The notes below the pieces were generated by a model, which saw only the letters and a program-made list of their open reading frames with translations, was not told the origin of the DNA and did not search any database. DNA of 64,000 nt, taken from contig CM058230.1 of NCBI GenBank assembly GCA_030180135.1, forward strand, positions 21,226,067 through 21,290,066, given 5' to 3'. This stretch comes from Orychophragmus violaceus (taxonomy: Eukaryota; Streptophyta; Magnoliopsida; Brassicales; Brassicaceae). The stretch's first letter is position 1. Each line of letters begins with the position of its first letter. A program made the translations under genes and the position numbers. Positions 33,664 to 44,689 of the stretch are shown one piece after another.

Positions 33664-33785
33664 AAGGCGATTACAGGCGTACCTGAAACGCAAGAACAGA
33701 AAAGAAAAAAAAATTAGTAGCAAAAAATAAAAACGAAAAACCTAGTCTAAACCCTAAGTTCAAATCTATCGAAGACTCAAAAGAG

Positions 33786-33803
33786 TCCCCGGCAACGGCG
33801 CCA
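33786..33803 (-). other. Primer-binding site (tRNA-Asp)
   Basis: TCCCCGGCAACGGCGCCA on the plus strand equals the 3' end of plant tRNA-Asp. The minus-strand complement therefore serves as primer-binding site, six bases inside the 5' LTR. Confidence 0.9.
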
Positions 33804-33809
33804 AAAACT

Positions 33810-34981
33810 TGATAGGTCTAGTTTTAATCCCTATACTAACTGCAAGTGCACAGTGATGTAGTTGTAGTACTTAGGGTATCGAATCCACAGGGACTTTGGT
33901 CAACGATATATTATCAAACAGAAGAGATTAAACTAGGAGAAAACAAATATGATGAGAAAGCAGTAAATATCAGCAAGCAGATAAGTAATCAGTAGCAGGC
34001 GAGTTTGTGAGCAAGGAAGCGAAGCGTTAGATTTCAGGAGTTCTCAGGAGATCAGGAACACAAGCAATCAGTCAATCAGGATCTAATCAATAACTGTTCT
34101 AGAACTCGAACACGGATATAGAATTCACCAACTCTCGTTGCGAGAATTCTCTAAGTCTAAGTGCAGCAATCCAAATCTCTTTGAAATTACTAACAGATTA
34201 AACTAGCATTAATGATCAGGTTTGATATGTTCACAATTCCCCTAAACCAAATCTCTTTGCGAGTAGATCAAATTGCTCATCTAGGTTCTTTCTAGCTAAT
34301 TAACCAACTCTCGTTGTATCAATCAACCTAACATCATAATTCTGATTAGCTACTTCAGATTAAGCATTAAGAACAACCTAAACAAAGAACTAGCAGATAT
34401 GAATCCCTACAGATTGATTTAAACTATAGTTCCATGAAATCCCTAATGAGAATCCTTCAACCTAACAGGTAAACTACTCAGACATGTTCATCGAAACAGA
34501 AAACATCTTAAGTAGAAAACCAAATATCATATAACAGAATAAAGAACTGGGGTTCGAAATCAAGTCTCTTTCGAGAACAAGATCAGCCCCTAAAACTCTC
34601 TCTGAATAAAAATAAAGCGTCGCCTAAACAAGTGGCTAAAAACCCTAATATATAGTCTAAAACACGTTTTGGGCTTCTGTGTAAATATATGGGCTTTTCT
34701 GCAATATCATCATTCTTCATTAAACCGCCGAGTCTGGCCCATTCGCGCTATGCATCGATCGATGCAGGTGTGCAACGATCGACGCAATCCTCAAATCTGG
34801 ACAGTGAACTCTGTCTCTCGGACCAAATCTCCAAAATGCACCAAACAGCTCCAAAATCTCCACTTCTGCTCCAAATGTGCTTGTACCTAATAAAGCCTGT
34901 AAAAGACTCTAAAGAAACACAAATAGACTCTAAAACACACTTATATCATGGTCTAAAACTAGTAAAAACCATGATATATCA
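33810..34981 (-). repeat. Athila-like 5' LTR (right)
   Basis: This 1172-bp LTR has a minus-strand TATA-like TATATTTA at 34689-34682, and the twin pair 34752-34785 lies 63 bp upstream of it. Confidence 0.9.
34752..34785. repeat. Twin palindrome pair (spacing 20)
   Basis: GCATCGATCGATGC at 34752-34765 and GCAACGATCGACGC at 34772-34785, in the right Athila-like LTR. Confidence 0.85.
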
Positions 34982-37733
34982 GAGTCTCTGACCATGGTAA
35001 TCACTGCATTCAGTGATTCTGAAATATTGCTTGTCATAACGTTGTATCTTTCCCCAACGAAATGGTTACGCGTCCAGTGTTCAAACCCTACGCCTTCAAG
35101 GAACTCTGCGCACCTCACGCTTGTTGCTCTTATTTCCCCAAACAACCTCTCAAACTCAGTAAAGCGATATGCACGTCCAGCCTCGGATACCAGTTTTTTT
35201 AGATGCTCGGATTTGAACTTACTCATAACGTTCCTCTGAAGGTGGACCATGCATGCCGCGTGCGAAGACATTGGAAACACCTAAACCAACCGGGTCAAGG
35301 AACATAGTAAAGTTATTTGTGGTAACAAATAATGATTGGGCCGGATGAGAAAAGGGGATTACCTTTCTTATTGCCAGGTATATAGCACCATGTCTGTCCG
35401 AAACAAACACCAGCTCAGGGTCATCAGGGACGATTCCGGATAGCTTCCTTAAGAACCACTCCCAAGCATCTCTATTTTCCGAGTCCACAATCCCGAACCC
35501 CAATGGGAATATTTGAAAATTCCCATCTTGGGCACTGGCAGCGAGAAGGCATCCACCATATCGCCCTTCCAGATGTGTGCCATCGATTACCACCACTTTC
35601 CGCATGAACTGATAACCATGGGCGCAAGCAGCAAGTGAGAAGAACAAATACTTAAATCGCTCTACGCCTCCTACTCCCGCCTCCGTTTGAAGTCCGAGCA
35701 CAGAATCTGGATTACTTTGTAGTAAAAGCTTATAATATGGTGGGATCAATGCATAACTTCCCATAGAGGATCCTAGTGCATGATCCATAGCAATGATCCA
35801 TAGAAATCTCGCGCGCTCTCCATGCCTTCCAGTAACTAACATGGAGACTGTATTCGTGACGTAGCAAATGCCTCACCTCGCATGCCCGTGGTCCCTTACC
35901 ACTACCTTTGAAACGAGAACGGATCAGATCTCCCATCACCACTGTGGAAGCTTGCCGGTGGAAGTTTCCCCTAGCATCAACACTACATGTGTGCTGCAGT
36001 GTGCAACTACGCACTTCATATCGGAGGCTGTCGTCAAACTTCGGGACATACACTCTCCAGGGACACCTATCCCCAACACATACTACTACAATCCTTTCAG
36101 GACCGGACTTGGCGTAACGGAAATGAAATTTCCTGTTAATCGCGTGTATCGCTAACTTCATCTTGCAATCTTCCTTACTCCTGAAGATGCGACCAACGGA
36201 AGTCATCACCTTCATAGTCAACGTCGTGCATTGCTTTATCCAACTCATTTGTTTCAACATTCACACTTAGTACACGGTAACGGATAACATTTTAATCAAC
36301 TCGTTATACGATAATATAATTTACCTTCACCTATTGGGTCATCGAAATACGGTGGTGCATCTCGTGCGTGCATTGCGGGTGTAATTCGTGTCTCGGTCAA
36401 CGGATGATCCTGCCCACCTAGATCGATACGGTTCCTTGAAAAATTCCCAATTTGAGCATTTTTCCAAAATGGATGGTCAACAGGGTGTCCCATAAGAATA
36501 GTGTCTTTGTCCCCTACAACGTCAGGCGTGGCCCGAGTAGACTGACCTCCTAAGTTGATTGGATCAGCTGGCATTGGGGTTTTCCCCAAAGATTTCGGAC
36601 TTGGAGTGATAGGTGCCTCGGTCGTACCATGTGTCTCATCAGCGGGATCCAACGGTGGATATATACTAGGAACGCTGCTACTACTCTCTGCAGTACAAAA
36701 TCAGGATCGCAATAAGTAGTCATTCAATGTACTCTAAAGTGCTACAAGAGTTTAACGTTGTTGAATAGCAAATAACATTGTTGCCGTTCAATCATATTTC
36801 CGTGTACACAACTTAACGGGTAAAGTTGTATAAAGGAAAGCTTATACAACAAATTATTTACCTGTCGGAGTGGGTCGGTTATGATCCCCAAAGTCAAAAA
36901 ACAGATCACCTGTTTTTGCGTACTCCGAGGTTTTACTGTCCAAGGAAGGTGACGAGGATATGGCCGAGCTGACACTTAGCAGAGGCACAAGCACACTGTT
37001 ATTTGGGTTATAGGTCGAATCGTTAAGATCAATATTTAATCCAGTGTTGGTCCTCCGGTTAGACTGCCACTTGTGCTCGTTGAAATACTTTTCAATAGCC
37101 GTCAGCTTCTCATAAAATGTGATCCCTGTAGACAGATGATTTATTTAAAAATCAGAGCTTCATATATTACCGAATATACCATTTTTAAAAAACGTTACCT
37201 TCAAACGTGGTTGCATTGACCAGATTCTTAGGAAGATGGTGGTTTGTAGACGATGCCTCGCCTCTCTCTGTTCTTATTTGTGGTGGGCTTGGCGTAAGGA
37301 GTTCCATTAAACGAACGTCCCACACCAGACGGTTTTCTAACTCAGTAACAATGGCTAACTCCTTTGACTGCCCACCATGTTGGACATCAACACGTAGGAA
37401 GGTTTCAGCGAGATCTGCTCGTATTGACATAAACAACTCAGCGTCTTCGTTGTCTCGTATAAATATAGGCACCGTCTTACTCCATTCTGGTCCGAGCATC
37501 CACTGTGGCCACTTATAACTGATGGTAATAGTGTCGCCTTCCTTCAGGTTTAACTTGGCTGACACAGAGGCAACCAGTTCCAGGTATGTCACATTCTCCT
37601 TCAACATCACTGAGCAGTTAACCAAGTCCCAATCAGGTTCATGAAACCATTCCCCATCTTCCCGCCTGATCCATTTTCCTTTTGCAATCCCTACTTCTAG
37701 CGCCTTGTTCAACAAAGTCCCTTCAACAAAAAC

Positions 37734-38238
37734 CTGTAGTCTGGATTAGTATGAGCCGTGTTTCAACAAGTGTCAGGAAAACATAAAGAAAACAAGAAGA
37801 GGTTTTATATTTATACTTACCTGTCTTAAATTTGTCTAAGGCTTCTTAGTAAATGATCTTCCAGCTAACACCTTTAATGGCTATCCACACTTCTGTTCAA
37901 CGCAAGCCTCCATTAATATAGGCAAGAGAGTTCTCGCGTATGTAGGTAAGTTTGTTTGCGGTTATACAATGGATTTAATTTTATGTGTATTGTGTGGTCC
38001 AGAATCAACATCATCATTGGGAAGTGTTCTACAAACAGTAATCTCGTTTCCCTAAAGATTTCCATATCGAGTAGGGAGCAAGATCATTTAATGCTCGCCG
38101 CCGCTGTCTTGATCTCTTTCTTCATAGGGGTAGATATGGAACGATTTCGTATACGTATTTGCCTTGATCTAATATCTGAACAATGGAAGCCAAAAGCTTT
38201 ATAAAGAAACTATTTGGGGTTTTACACCCAATCATCCC
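37734..38238. other. 5' flank of mudrA-like gene
   Basis: A splice-acceptor-like site lies at 37734-37736, so an upstream non-coding exon may sit near 37830-37915. No coding frame is supported. No terminal repeat of the MULE was found. Confidence 0.4.
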
Positions 38239-38301
<63 letters not shown>

Positions 38302-38305
38302 GAAC

Positions 38306-38373
<68 letters not shown>

Positions 38374-38495
38374 GAATAATCTGAAAATTTAACCATGTAG
38401 TTTACTAATTTACATTTGTTGAAAATTCATAATATTAATCTAAACTTGCGCCATTCCCTCGATCCAAATGATAACAAATAGATTTGATGATGATC

Positions 38496-38587
<92 letters not shown>

Positions 38588-38668
38588 CTGAAAATTTAAC
38601 CATGTAGTTTACTAATTTACATTTGTTGAAGATTCATTATATTAATCTAAACTTGGGAGCCATTCCCT
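38239..38668. repeat. Duplicated AAT microsatellite block
   Basis: Long AAT/TAA runs at about 38239-38378 and 38496-38587 are each followed by the same ~85-bp sequence (CTGAAAATTTAACCATGTAG ... CCATTCCCTC) at about 38376-38460 and 38587-38668, so the microsatellite plus flank is tandemly duplicated with a period of about 209 bp. The sequence leading into the second run (GATCCAAATGATAACAAATA) recurs near 8970. Confidence 0.85.
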
Positions 38669-38683
38669 CTATATTAATATGAA

Positions 38684-39575
38684 ATGAATGTATTGTGATT
38701 GTATTAATTAACAAGAGAAGCGTACAATACATATACACAATCGACAAAGGTAAAGATCTTATCAACAAGATAAGATTATACTAAGTATATGCTGAGAATA
38801 TGTGATACGATACTAAAAGTATCCTAACAATATCATAACAACTCTACATGTCTAATACGCCCCTTTAAAATAGACTAGGCGTAGCAAGGCCAATCTTGAC
38901 ATACAATGGTTTAAATTTCGTCCGAAGCAATGTTTTAGTAAGACAGTCGGCCAACTGACCAGATGAACTGACATGAGCTACTCGTAAAACACCAGCTTGA
39001 ACAAGTTCACGGATGACATGATAGTCCACCGCAACATGCTTCATTTGTGAGTGAAAGATAAGATTTGCAGAGAGATACATAGCTCCTATGTTATCACAAT
39101 AAATGACCGACTTTTGGGGAAGTGTAAGACCGAGTTCACGAAGAAGCGCAACCACCCATTCCACCTCAGAAGCTGTTTGTGAGACATACTTGTATTCAGC
39201 TTCAGTAGACGAGCGTGCGATTGATTTCTGTTTCTTAGATGACCAAGAAACAAGATGTTTCCCAACATAAACAAGATAGGCACCAGTAGATGCATAATTA
39301 TCACGATCTCCAGCCCAATCTGCATCCGAAAAGGCATGAACATGCAATGGATTTATGGCGGAGAAGAAGATACCATGATGCTTAGAACCACAAATATACT
39401 GCAGAATCCTCTTCGCAGCAACCCAATGATCCAAGCGTGGCTGATGAATATATTGGGACAGTTTATTCAAAACAAAGGCTATGTCAGGTCGCATGAATAA
39501 CAAGTATTGCAAGCCGCTAATACCTGATTTGTACTCCGTCGGACCATCAAGAAGAGGACTAGAGACTGCTGTGAA
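38684..39575 (-). pseudogene. Copia 3' end: RNase H fragment plus partial LTR
   Basis: The frame 39512-38865 encodes the end of reverse transcriptase and RNase H of a copia element: MQYLLFMRPDIAFVLNKLSQ, the metal-binding Asp in HAFSDADWAGD, then ARSSTEAEY and ALLRELGL. The stop after IGLATPSLF is natural for this family. An AGGGGCGTATTAG-like polypurine/LTR junction (about 38860-38872, minus strand) and LTR-like sequence follow to about 38684. The right side breaks off near 39580 inside the upstream coding part, so gag, integrase and most of reverse transcriptase are missing. The RNase H frame itself is undamaged. Confidence 0.85.
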
Positions 39576-40193
39576 AGCAACCTAGATGATTAGTTTTTTA
39601 TTTTTATTTTTATAGATGATGTAATGCAAGGACAGAAACAAAACAATGCAGAAACTGAAACAATGACTAACCGAGCGCAAGAGAAGTCAAAGCACACAAA
39701 CGATCGCAAGAGAAGGAAAAACCCTACTGACCGATTTAGGTACTCTAACAACTTAACAACCGATTCAAACACTAACTTTTTATTTGATTTTATTTTATTA
39801 AAACAGAAAGAACAGAAGCAAACAAAGATAAAACTGGAGCTAATAAACCGAGCAAGTGAGCAATCAAAACACCAAAACTAGAGAGAGAGAGAGAGAGAGA
39901 GAGAGAGCAATTCCTTAGCAGCCGGTTTTAAGGTGCCAACCTACAAGTTCAACTAGCAAATTTTTTTTTTTTTTTTGGTTTTCAATTTTCAGAAGCAAAA
40001 GACAGAAGCAAACTAGAACTATCAGAACCGATTTTGAACAGAATTGCAGCAATAAACAAACTAGGCTGGATGAAAACCAAAGCAAACAAGACAATTTTTA
40101 TGGGTTTTCGATTTATGAAGAAGCAAATAACAAAACTAAAACACAAAATAAGCAAAAGGTTCAGAGATAGCCAGATTGGTTTCAAGAGCTTTT

Positions 40194-40206
40194 AGCTCTG
40201 ATACCA
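40194..40206 (-). other. Primer-binding site (initiator tRNA-Met)
   Basis: TGGTATCAGAGCT on the minus strand, a standard copia primer-binding site. Confidence 0.85.
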
Positions 40207-40246
40207 GATGATGTAAGATCGGAGGCGGGTGGTCGAGTGGTCGAGA

Positions 40247-40281
40247 GGGATCGATCTACGCGATGGGGAATCGATCGACAC
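40247..40281. repeat. Degenerate twin palindrome pair (spacing 21)
   Basis: GGGATCGATCTACG at 40247-40260 and GAATCGATCGACAC at 40268-40281. Arms are eroded but the core and the 21-bp spacing are kept. It lies near the 3' edge of a copia LTR of another family. Confidence 0.65.
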
Positions 40282-40647
40282 CGGGTGGACGATGGGACAA
40301 AGGAGCTGGTCGAAGACGCTCTCTCCTTGGTCAATGGGTGATGGTGGATGATTCGAATAGAATAGAGACAAGAACACTTTGAGTAACTCACGCATACAAG
40401 TAAGAAGACAATATGATCAATTGTTCAAGGGGAATCCATGCAAGAACCAAGAGAACGGTCACTAGACAATACTAGGATTTTCTTATCATCAACTTACTTA
40501 ATCTTATTAGCAACGAAAAGAATGGCTTAAATAGCCAATGGTATAGGTTAAAAGTGGGCCAAAAGGTCCTGGTCGAAATCATAAAAGAAAAGACAAGAAA
40601 GAAGGTTGAACGGGCCATATTCTCCTTCTCCTGTATCGGACTTTGGT

Positions 40648-41175
40648 TTACCTCATTAAAACTTTAGTGGGAAAACCCAATTGAGATAAAACCACACTTA
40701 AGGGAAAAAGAGTATAACCATTAGCCCAAGGAGATGTTTCACGTGCTCCTGATCGCCAAACATAGTTCCGGAGTTCACTAAATCCGTGAGCTTCCAAATA
40801 AGGCAAGTCCAGCAACCTTCGGGTTTGATCTTGCATATGTTCTTCGTCCGAGATGGTATTGGTGTGATTCCAACTCTCATGCATTCCCTGATCAATCAAG
40901 AATCCAGAACAAGTTCCTTTACTCCTTGATTCATCCTGGTTCGTTCTGAGCACTCCAAAAAGTGCAAGTAAGTCTTTAGCGGGTTCCCTGAAAATCACCT
41001 GTCTTGAAATAGGCATACATTCTTCATAGAAAATGGTCTGGATATGATTCCACTTCTTGAAGACTCCTTGGTAAGTCAGGTTTCCAGAACAGGTTGAGTT
41101 GCATATTGAATGTTCATGGTTCGATCGCAATTCTCTCTTGAATGCACCTATATCCACGGACACTGTCAACGACAA
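40648..41175 (-). other. Open frame of 175 codons with internal repeat inside LTR-like DNA
   Basis: The frame carries two related segments, CSGNLTYQGVFKKWNHIQTI and CSGFLIDQGMHESWNHTNTI, each with a following acidic tail (YEECM / DEEHM). The corresponding DNA is therefore an imperfect tandem duplication. The C-terminal words TLFPLSVVLSQLGFPTKVLMR-like reflect DNA that is common in copia LTRs, so this is probably LTR sequence that happens to be open and not a gene. No known domain was recognised. Confidence 0.45.
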
Positions 41176-41289
41176 TCTAATTAGTAAGCCTTATGTGGGT
41201 GGTGAGGCTGGGGAGACCAAAACTGTTGTGGGTCGTGAGGAATTTCTCAAATCCAGAAACCGCGCAAGCCATACCCATCTAATGAAGCA

Positions 41290-42925
41290 CTAGAGATAAT
41301 GTGTAAATAATGATAATAAAGAGGATTATTTATTTAATGTGAAAACTTTTCCATTAAACTGAAATAGTGTCCTTTTTGATTCACAAGCTGGACAGCATCC
41401 CATGGAGGAGGCTGGTAGTGTAGCGAAGGGTAGACTCGGTGGTAATGACGAGGAACTCTGTAGCACATAATGGGAAGGAAAAAAGAGAGGGTATGGCCGA
41501 TGAAGCAGCAGTTCCAGAGATTGGTGAACATTCAAACTTTTCGGTGAGATTTAATACTCAGAAAATGAACACTTACAATTAATTTATGAACGTATATATA
41601 ATTGTAAATAATGGTAACTTTTTCTTGTGTTACATTTTTTTGCATACAACATCCGGAGTTCTCAGTGAACTTTGAAAGCCTCCAACGATGTACTGCTCCG
41701 ACAAGTGCAACACATGAAAAACTCTTGTATCATTCGCCAATCCAAAGTTCAGTACCTGTAAGTACTAGAGACATGCGATGGTGAATTTTGTACTCCACTG
41801 CAGTGCGACTTTCTAAGTCACAATTTCTTCCGGACCATATACCCTCGGAGGAGAGACAAAGTAAAGATTTGGAACCCGGATTCTACTCCCTTTTCCTGAA
41901 TTTGTTTTCCCCCAAGATTTTAGGTTCATAGGCGATTCACCCTCTTGACGTTCTTATGTACGAGGAGTCACAACTTACGATTATGGGTGCGGAAAGTCTA
42001 CTAGACATAGAGTAAGTTTATAACAACCCTTATTTTTACTCATTTATCAAAATGTGTAACTCTTCTGTTGTTGTTTTTTTTTTTTGCAGTCAAATGACCC
42101 TGATGACGAGACAAATATTGAATACTAAGGTGTTCAGAGAAATTAGCACGGTGGGAATTAATCTTTATTACGAGATGAGTTTTTTTTAATGTGGTAGACT
42201 ACACAACTTTAGAGTTGAAAAGTCCAATCATATGCATTCATAACATGTCAATTTTGGTATATACACAACAAATGAGGGCTTTGTTGTCGCTTTTATGGAG
42301 CATACATGAAGAAGCATACGTTAGAAAAAAATAACCATAGTCGATTCTATATTCTCGGATACGTTGGCGAGAAACTTTGATGACTTAAAATCCAGGTATG
42401 TTAAATCTGAGTTAAATAGAGACGATGATGAATTCATGTGGGATCTTTTGTTGGTTGAATACGTCACAGGCCGGCAGATCAATGGATGCTGCAGCCAATA
42501 CCATTTATATGCCGATGCGGGCTGATGACTGGCGTGTAAGTCTGGTTATCCATATCGCGAGTAGAATGGTCTTATTTTTTATTGGATACAAGGAGTGGTG
42601 ACAATGACAATGAAGAAATTGCTAAAATGATGGAACCAATCACTACGATGTTGTCTTACCTTGTGAACCAGATAGGCCGGGGGAAAATCAGCAAAGTGTT
42701 GAAACCATGGCAATTCATGGTAGCTGCCTATGTTTCACGCAACAAAACCGAAGGAAACAACAGACCGGTTATCATCAAGTATCTCGAGATGCTAAGAAGC
42801 AGCACTATGGAAGAGATGTAGTTGAGCAATGCTACCAAACTTCCCTAAATCCGCAAAATATTCTTGTGATATGCTCAACACAGTTGTTGAATTGGCTAAT
42901 CCCTGAGTTTTACCATGACAACTAA
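41290..42925 (+). pseudogene. Second Ulp1-like (C48) gene, heavily decayed
   Basis: The recognisable core is about 42400-42850: EFMWDLLLVEYVTGRQ, LYMPMRADDWRVSLVIH, PITTMLSYLVNQIGRG, then IIKYLEMLRSSTMEEM. This is the layout of the C-terminal peptidase region of plant DUF1985-Ulp1 genes, but the His of the usual D.HW motif is absent (ADDWRV), a stop and a shift lie near 42595, and the segment around the active Cys is replaced. Upstream to about 41290 only short acidic fragments are readable, so the 5' limit is uncertain. It is clearly divergent from the copy at 9339-12957 and probably a different subfamily. Confidence 0.65.
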
Positions 42926-43544
42926 GCGAAGAACATCTTTATTATGTTACTCACATTATATTATTATGTGGTTTGTGTCATATTTTTTTTTTTTTCACTA
43001 TTTTGATGTTAACTTTGATTTATGTTTCACTTTTTTTTTCATAACTTTAGATGCTTAGTTTCTATCAACACTTTAAGTTGAGTCTATTTACGTTTCTGAG
43101 AACTTTTTTTGTTTTTCTTTTAAATTCTAGTTGCAGGTTACATATCAAATTGTTCATATTTTTTGTACGCACATTTATATTAGTTTGATGAACGTTCATT
43201 TATCATATACGAATGTTCACATCTACCACCATATTTACTACATATGTATAGCTACTTGTTAACACTTAATTTGGCGGCTGAAAGTCCCATCCATAAGTAT
43301 TACTACTTGGTAGTACTTAATTTAGTGGTTAAAAGTCTATTTTTTACTAGTTAAATTAGCTATACTTTCTCATAAGGGATACATTAATATGCTAAGTAAT
43401 TGTGTATTTTAAATATGTTATAATAAGGGTAGTGGTTAAATGTCAGATGAAACATTAGTATAAAGAACAAGTTGGATTAGTAACATTTTTCCCATGATAC
43501 ATTAACCCTCTTATATCCATTTCCAAGCCGTTGTGAGGTAGAAA
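42926..43544. other. AT-rich spacer
   Basis: T-rich runs and no coding potential. Short repeated phrases around 43260-43345 (TACT..TTAATTT.G.GG) hint at a degraded repeat. Confidence 0.4.
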
Positions 43545-44280
43545 AAATGTTCAAAATCCCTCAACCACTTCAAGTTGACCTCCTAGAATGTGTTGCTCGA
43601 TCAAGAGATATTGTTAACTCATATTTATTGGTTTCATAAAAAAATAAATGAATGAGTTGGCGCGTTTACCGGAAGTACACAGGGTGGCCGAAATAGATCA
43701 CTTCATGTTTAATGCCGAATACATTTGTATAGAAAGAACGAGCAGGGCATTCTTTCAAAGGTAATATACTGGTTTTTACTATTGGTTTTTACTTGGTGTA
43801 ATACCTATATTCATAGCCCAAACTAGATTCATGTGGTAGGTGATGCGAGAAATACAACACCATTTCTCATGGAAGGCATACATGTTGCCTTTGTGGAACG
43901 CAATTGTGATAGGGCAATTAGAATTTTACAACGAGGCCTCACTTCATGTTCTTACAACATACTGGCTACGGGAATGTGCCACTTAATGTTTGGAATGTCC
44001 GTCGAGAGATCCGATATCTTAGAGACCATGCGTTGGTGGGATGATTTAAATAATGTGGTGTGTGTTGGGATTTGGATAGTTCACGCTGTAAGGGATATGA
44101 GAGAGGGTTGGCCTATGACTCGATATGCTAGGTTCTTCAAAACTTTCAAATCTCATTGATACCACATGTGTGAAGGTGAATGGGGATTTTATTTCAGAGG
44201 GGAATACTGCAAACACTGTTTCACACGTAGCATCGCTTACCAGCTAATCATTATGTCAAAAGAGTTAATATCCATATCAT
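43545..44280 (+). pseudogene. F-box-like family pseudogene, copy 1
   Basis: Reading MFKIPQPLQVDLLECVARSR at 43547 and, in a later frame, FLMEGIHVAFVERNCDRAIR (about 43870), the sequence follows the At2g35280/At1g67623-like F-box family also represented by the intact gene at 24093-24959. Several stops lie between 43640 and 43840, an intron-like gap interrupts near 43765-43835, and frame shifts follow. The Cys-rich C-terminus is still guessable at about 44165-44225 (MCEGEWGFYFRGEYCKHC). Confidence 0.6.
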
Positions 44281-44689
44281 TCGTCGTAGTTTGGAGATGT
44301 CTCAGTTATTAGTGAATGTGCATATCATTTTCTGGAATGTTCACAGCTTAAATCCTTAATTATGCCACTCAAAGCAGCTCGCCACCCATCCCTTTTATTT
44401 ATATGTGAGGAATGTAACCATTTTATAAATCGCGATATCATCAATTGTGTTGCACGTTCATGATTTACCGACTTCATTATGTTGATGGGAGTCAATGAAA
44501 CCACAAATTAGCTAGCTAACAAGAGAAGCGTGTTGCACATAGTCAACATAAATTCCCTTTTGGTAAACGCCATTTCTCTACGAAATGTTGCAAGCTCCTT
44601 TTTCCAAAGGTTAATAAAAAATATATTACTTGTGAAGATACAAACCTTAGAAACCTATTATGGTATGGTGTAAGAGCTAACTTGTATGC

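Larger units (their letters stand above)
32292..33665 (-). pseudogene. Athila-type gag-like frame with two amber codons
   Basis: The frame 33665-32292 (458 codons) is open except for TAG at 33393-33395 and TAG at 32673-32675, each where Gln (CAG) fits the context. The first part encodes palindrome-derived peptides (LHRSTLLLHRSTHI). Then come MCDFFSPGIDSSQIAGLKSK and two copies of a gag-like motif (SYQAPP.P..KS.(L/M)E.M(M/I)EQLLE). Next is a long coiled coil (about 33110-32900) and SIDTPTASIDTD, again palindrome-derived. The repeated SYQAPP...EQLLE motif is typical of Athila gag C-terminal regions as I recall them. There is no zinc knuckle and no upstream matrix/capsid part, so it would not form a particle alone. 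The element must use proteins of a full-length relative. Confidence 0.75.
29729..34981 (-). mobile_element. Non-autonomous Athila-like LTR retrotransposon nested in the mudrA gene
   Basis: Two 1172-bp LTRs (29729-30900 and 33810-34981) with ends TGATA and TATCA are nearly identical. The 2.9 kb interior has a tRNA-Asp primer-binding site, a polypurine tract and a partial gag-type frame, but no protease, reverse transcriptase, RNase H or integrase. The word GGGTTGCCTCCCACTCAGCG (about 32158-32177) is a conserved landmark after the coding part of Athila-type elements. The insertion interrupts a mudrA coding exon, but the flanks GATAG (left) and GAGTC (right) are not a matching 5-bp duplication. 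A recombination product between two copies is therefore possible. Confidence 0.85.
29004..37733 (-). pseudogene. mudrA-like MULE transposase gene, split by an LTR element and frameshifted
   Basis: Exons read right to left. 37733-37199 is the N-terminal part (FVEGTLLNKALEVG, WPQWMLGPEWSKT). 37125-36862 and 36687-36325 form a linker. About 36260-35364 holds KMKLAIHAINRKFHFRYAKS and the transposase core KVVVIDGTHLEGRYGG ... LVFVSDRHGAI, carrying the first two acidic residues. 35280-34982 reads VFPMSSHAACMVHLQRN ... NISESLNAVITMVRDS. After the 5.25 kb insertion the frame resumes (29728-29188) with YPVISLLETLRTTLVSWF, a SWIM zinc finger (CTCREFQILQIPCKHAVAAA) and, after an intron, a CCHC knuckle (CSRCKGRGHNRSTC, about 29140). 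Lesions are a 13-bp near-duplication near 35780-35801 that shifts the frame, a further one-base shift near 36195, and the insertion. No terminal inverted repeats were found. The gene is dead. Confidence 0.85.
39590..41290 (-). mobile_element. Copia 5' fragment: leader, primer-binding site and probable LTR
   Basis: A primer-binding site for initiator tRNA-Met (minus strand TGGTATCAGAGCT, 40206-40194) faces left, two bases from an LTR edge at 40209 (TGATGTAAG). The LTR runs right for an uncertain length, perhaps to about 41290. It contains TTTAATGAGG and GGGTTTTCCCAC on the minus strand, words common in plant copia LTRs. The leader 39590-40193 is purine-rich with a GA microsatellite (about 39881-39908). 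No gag follows. The sequence is unlike the LTR at 38684, so this is a different element. Confidence 0.6.

Noticed and set aside
33786..33803. Exact match to the 3' end of tRNA-Asp
   Set aside because: No tRNA body surrounds it; its position six bases inside an LTR shows it is a primer-binding site.
37820..37930. Upstream coding exon of the first mudrA-like gene
   Set aside because: Stops in all useful frames; at most a non-coding first exon.
38183..38392. Poly-asparagine reading frame
   Set aside because: It is a translation of the AAT microsatellite.
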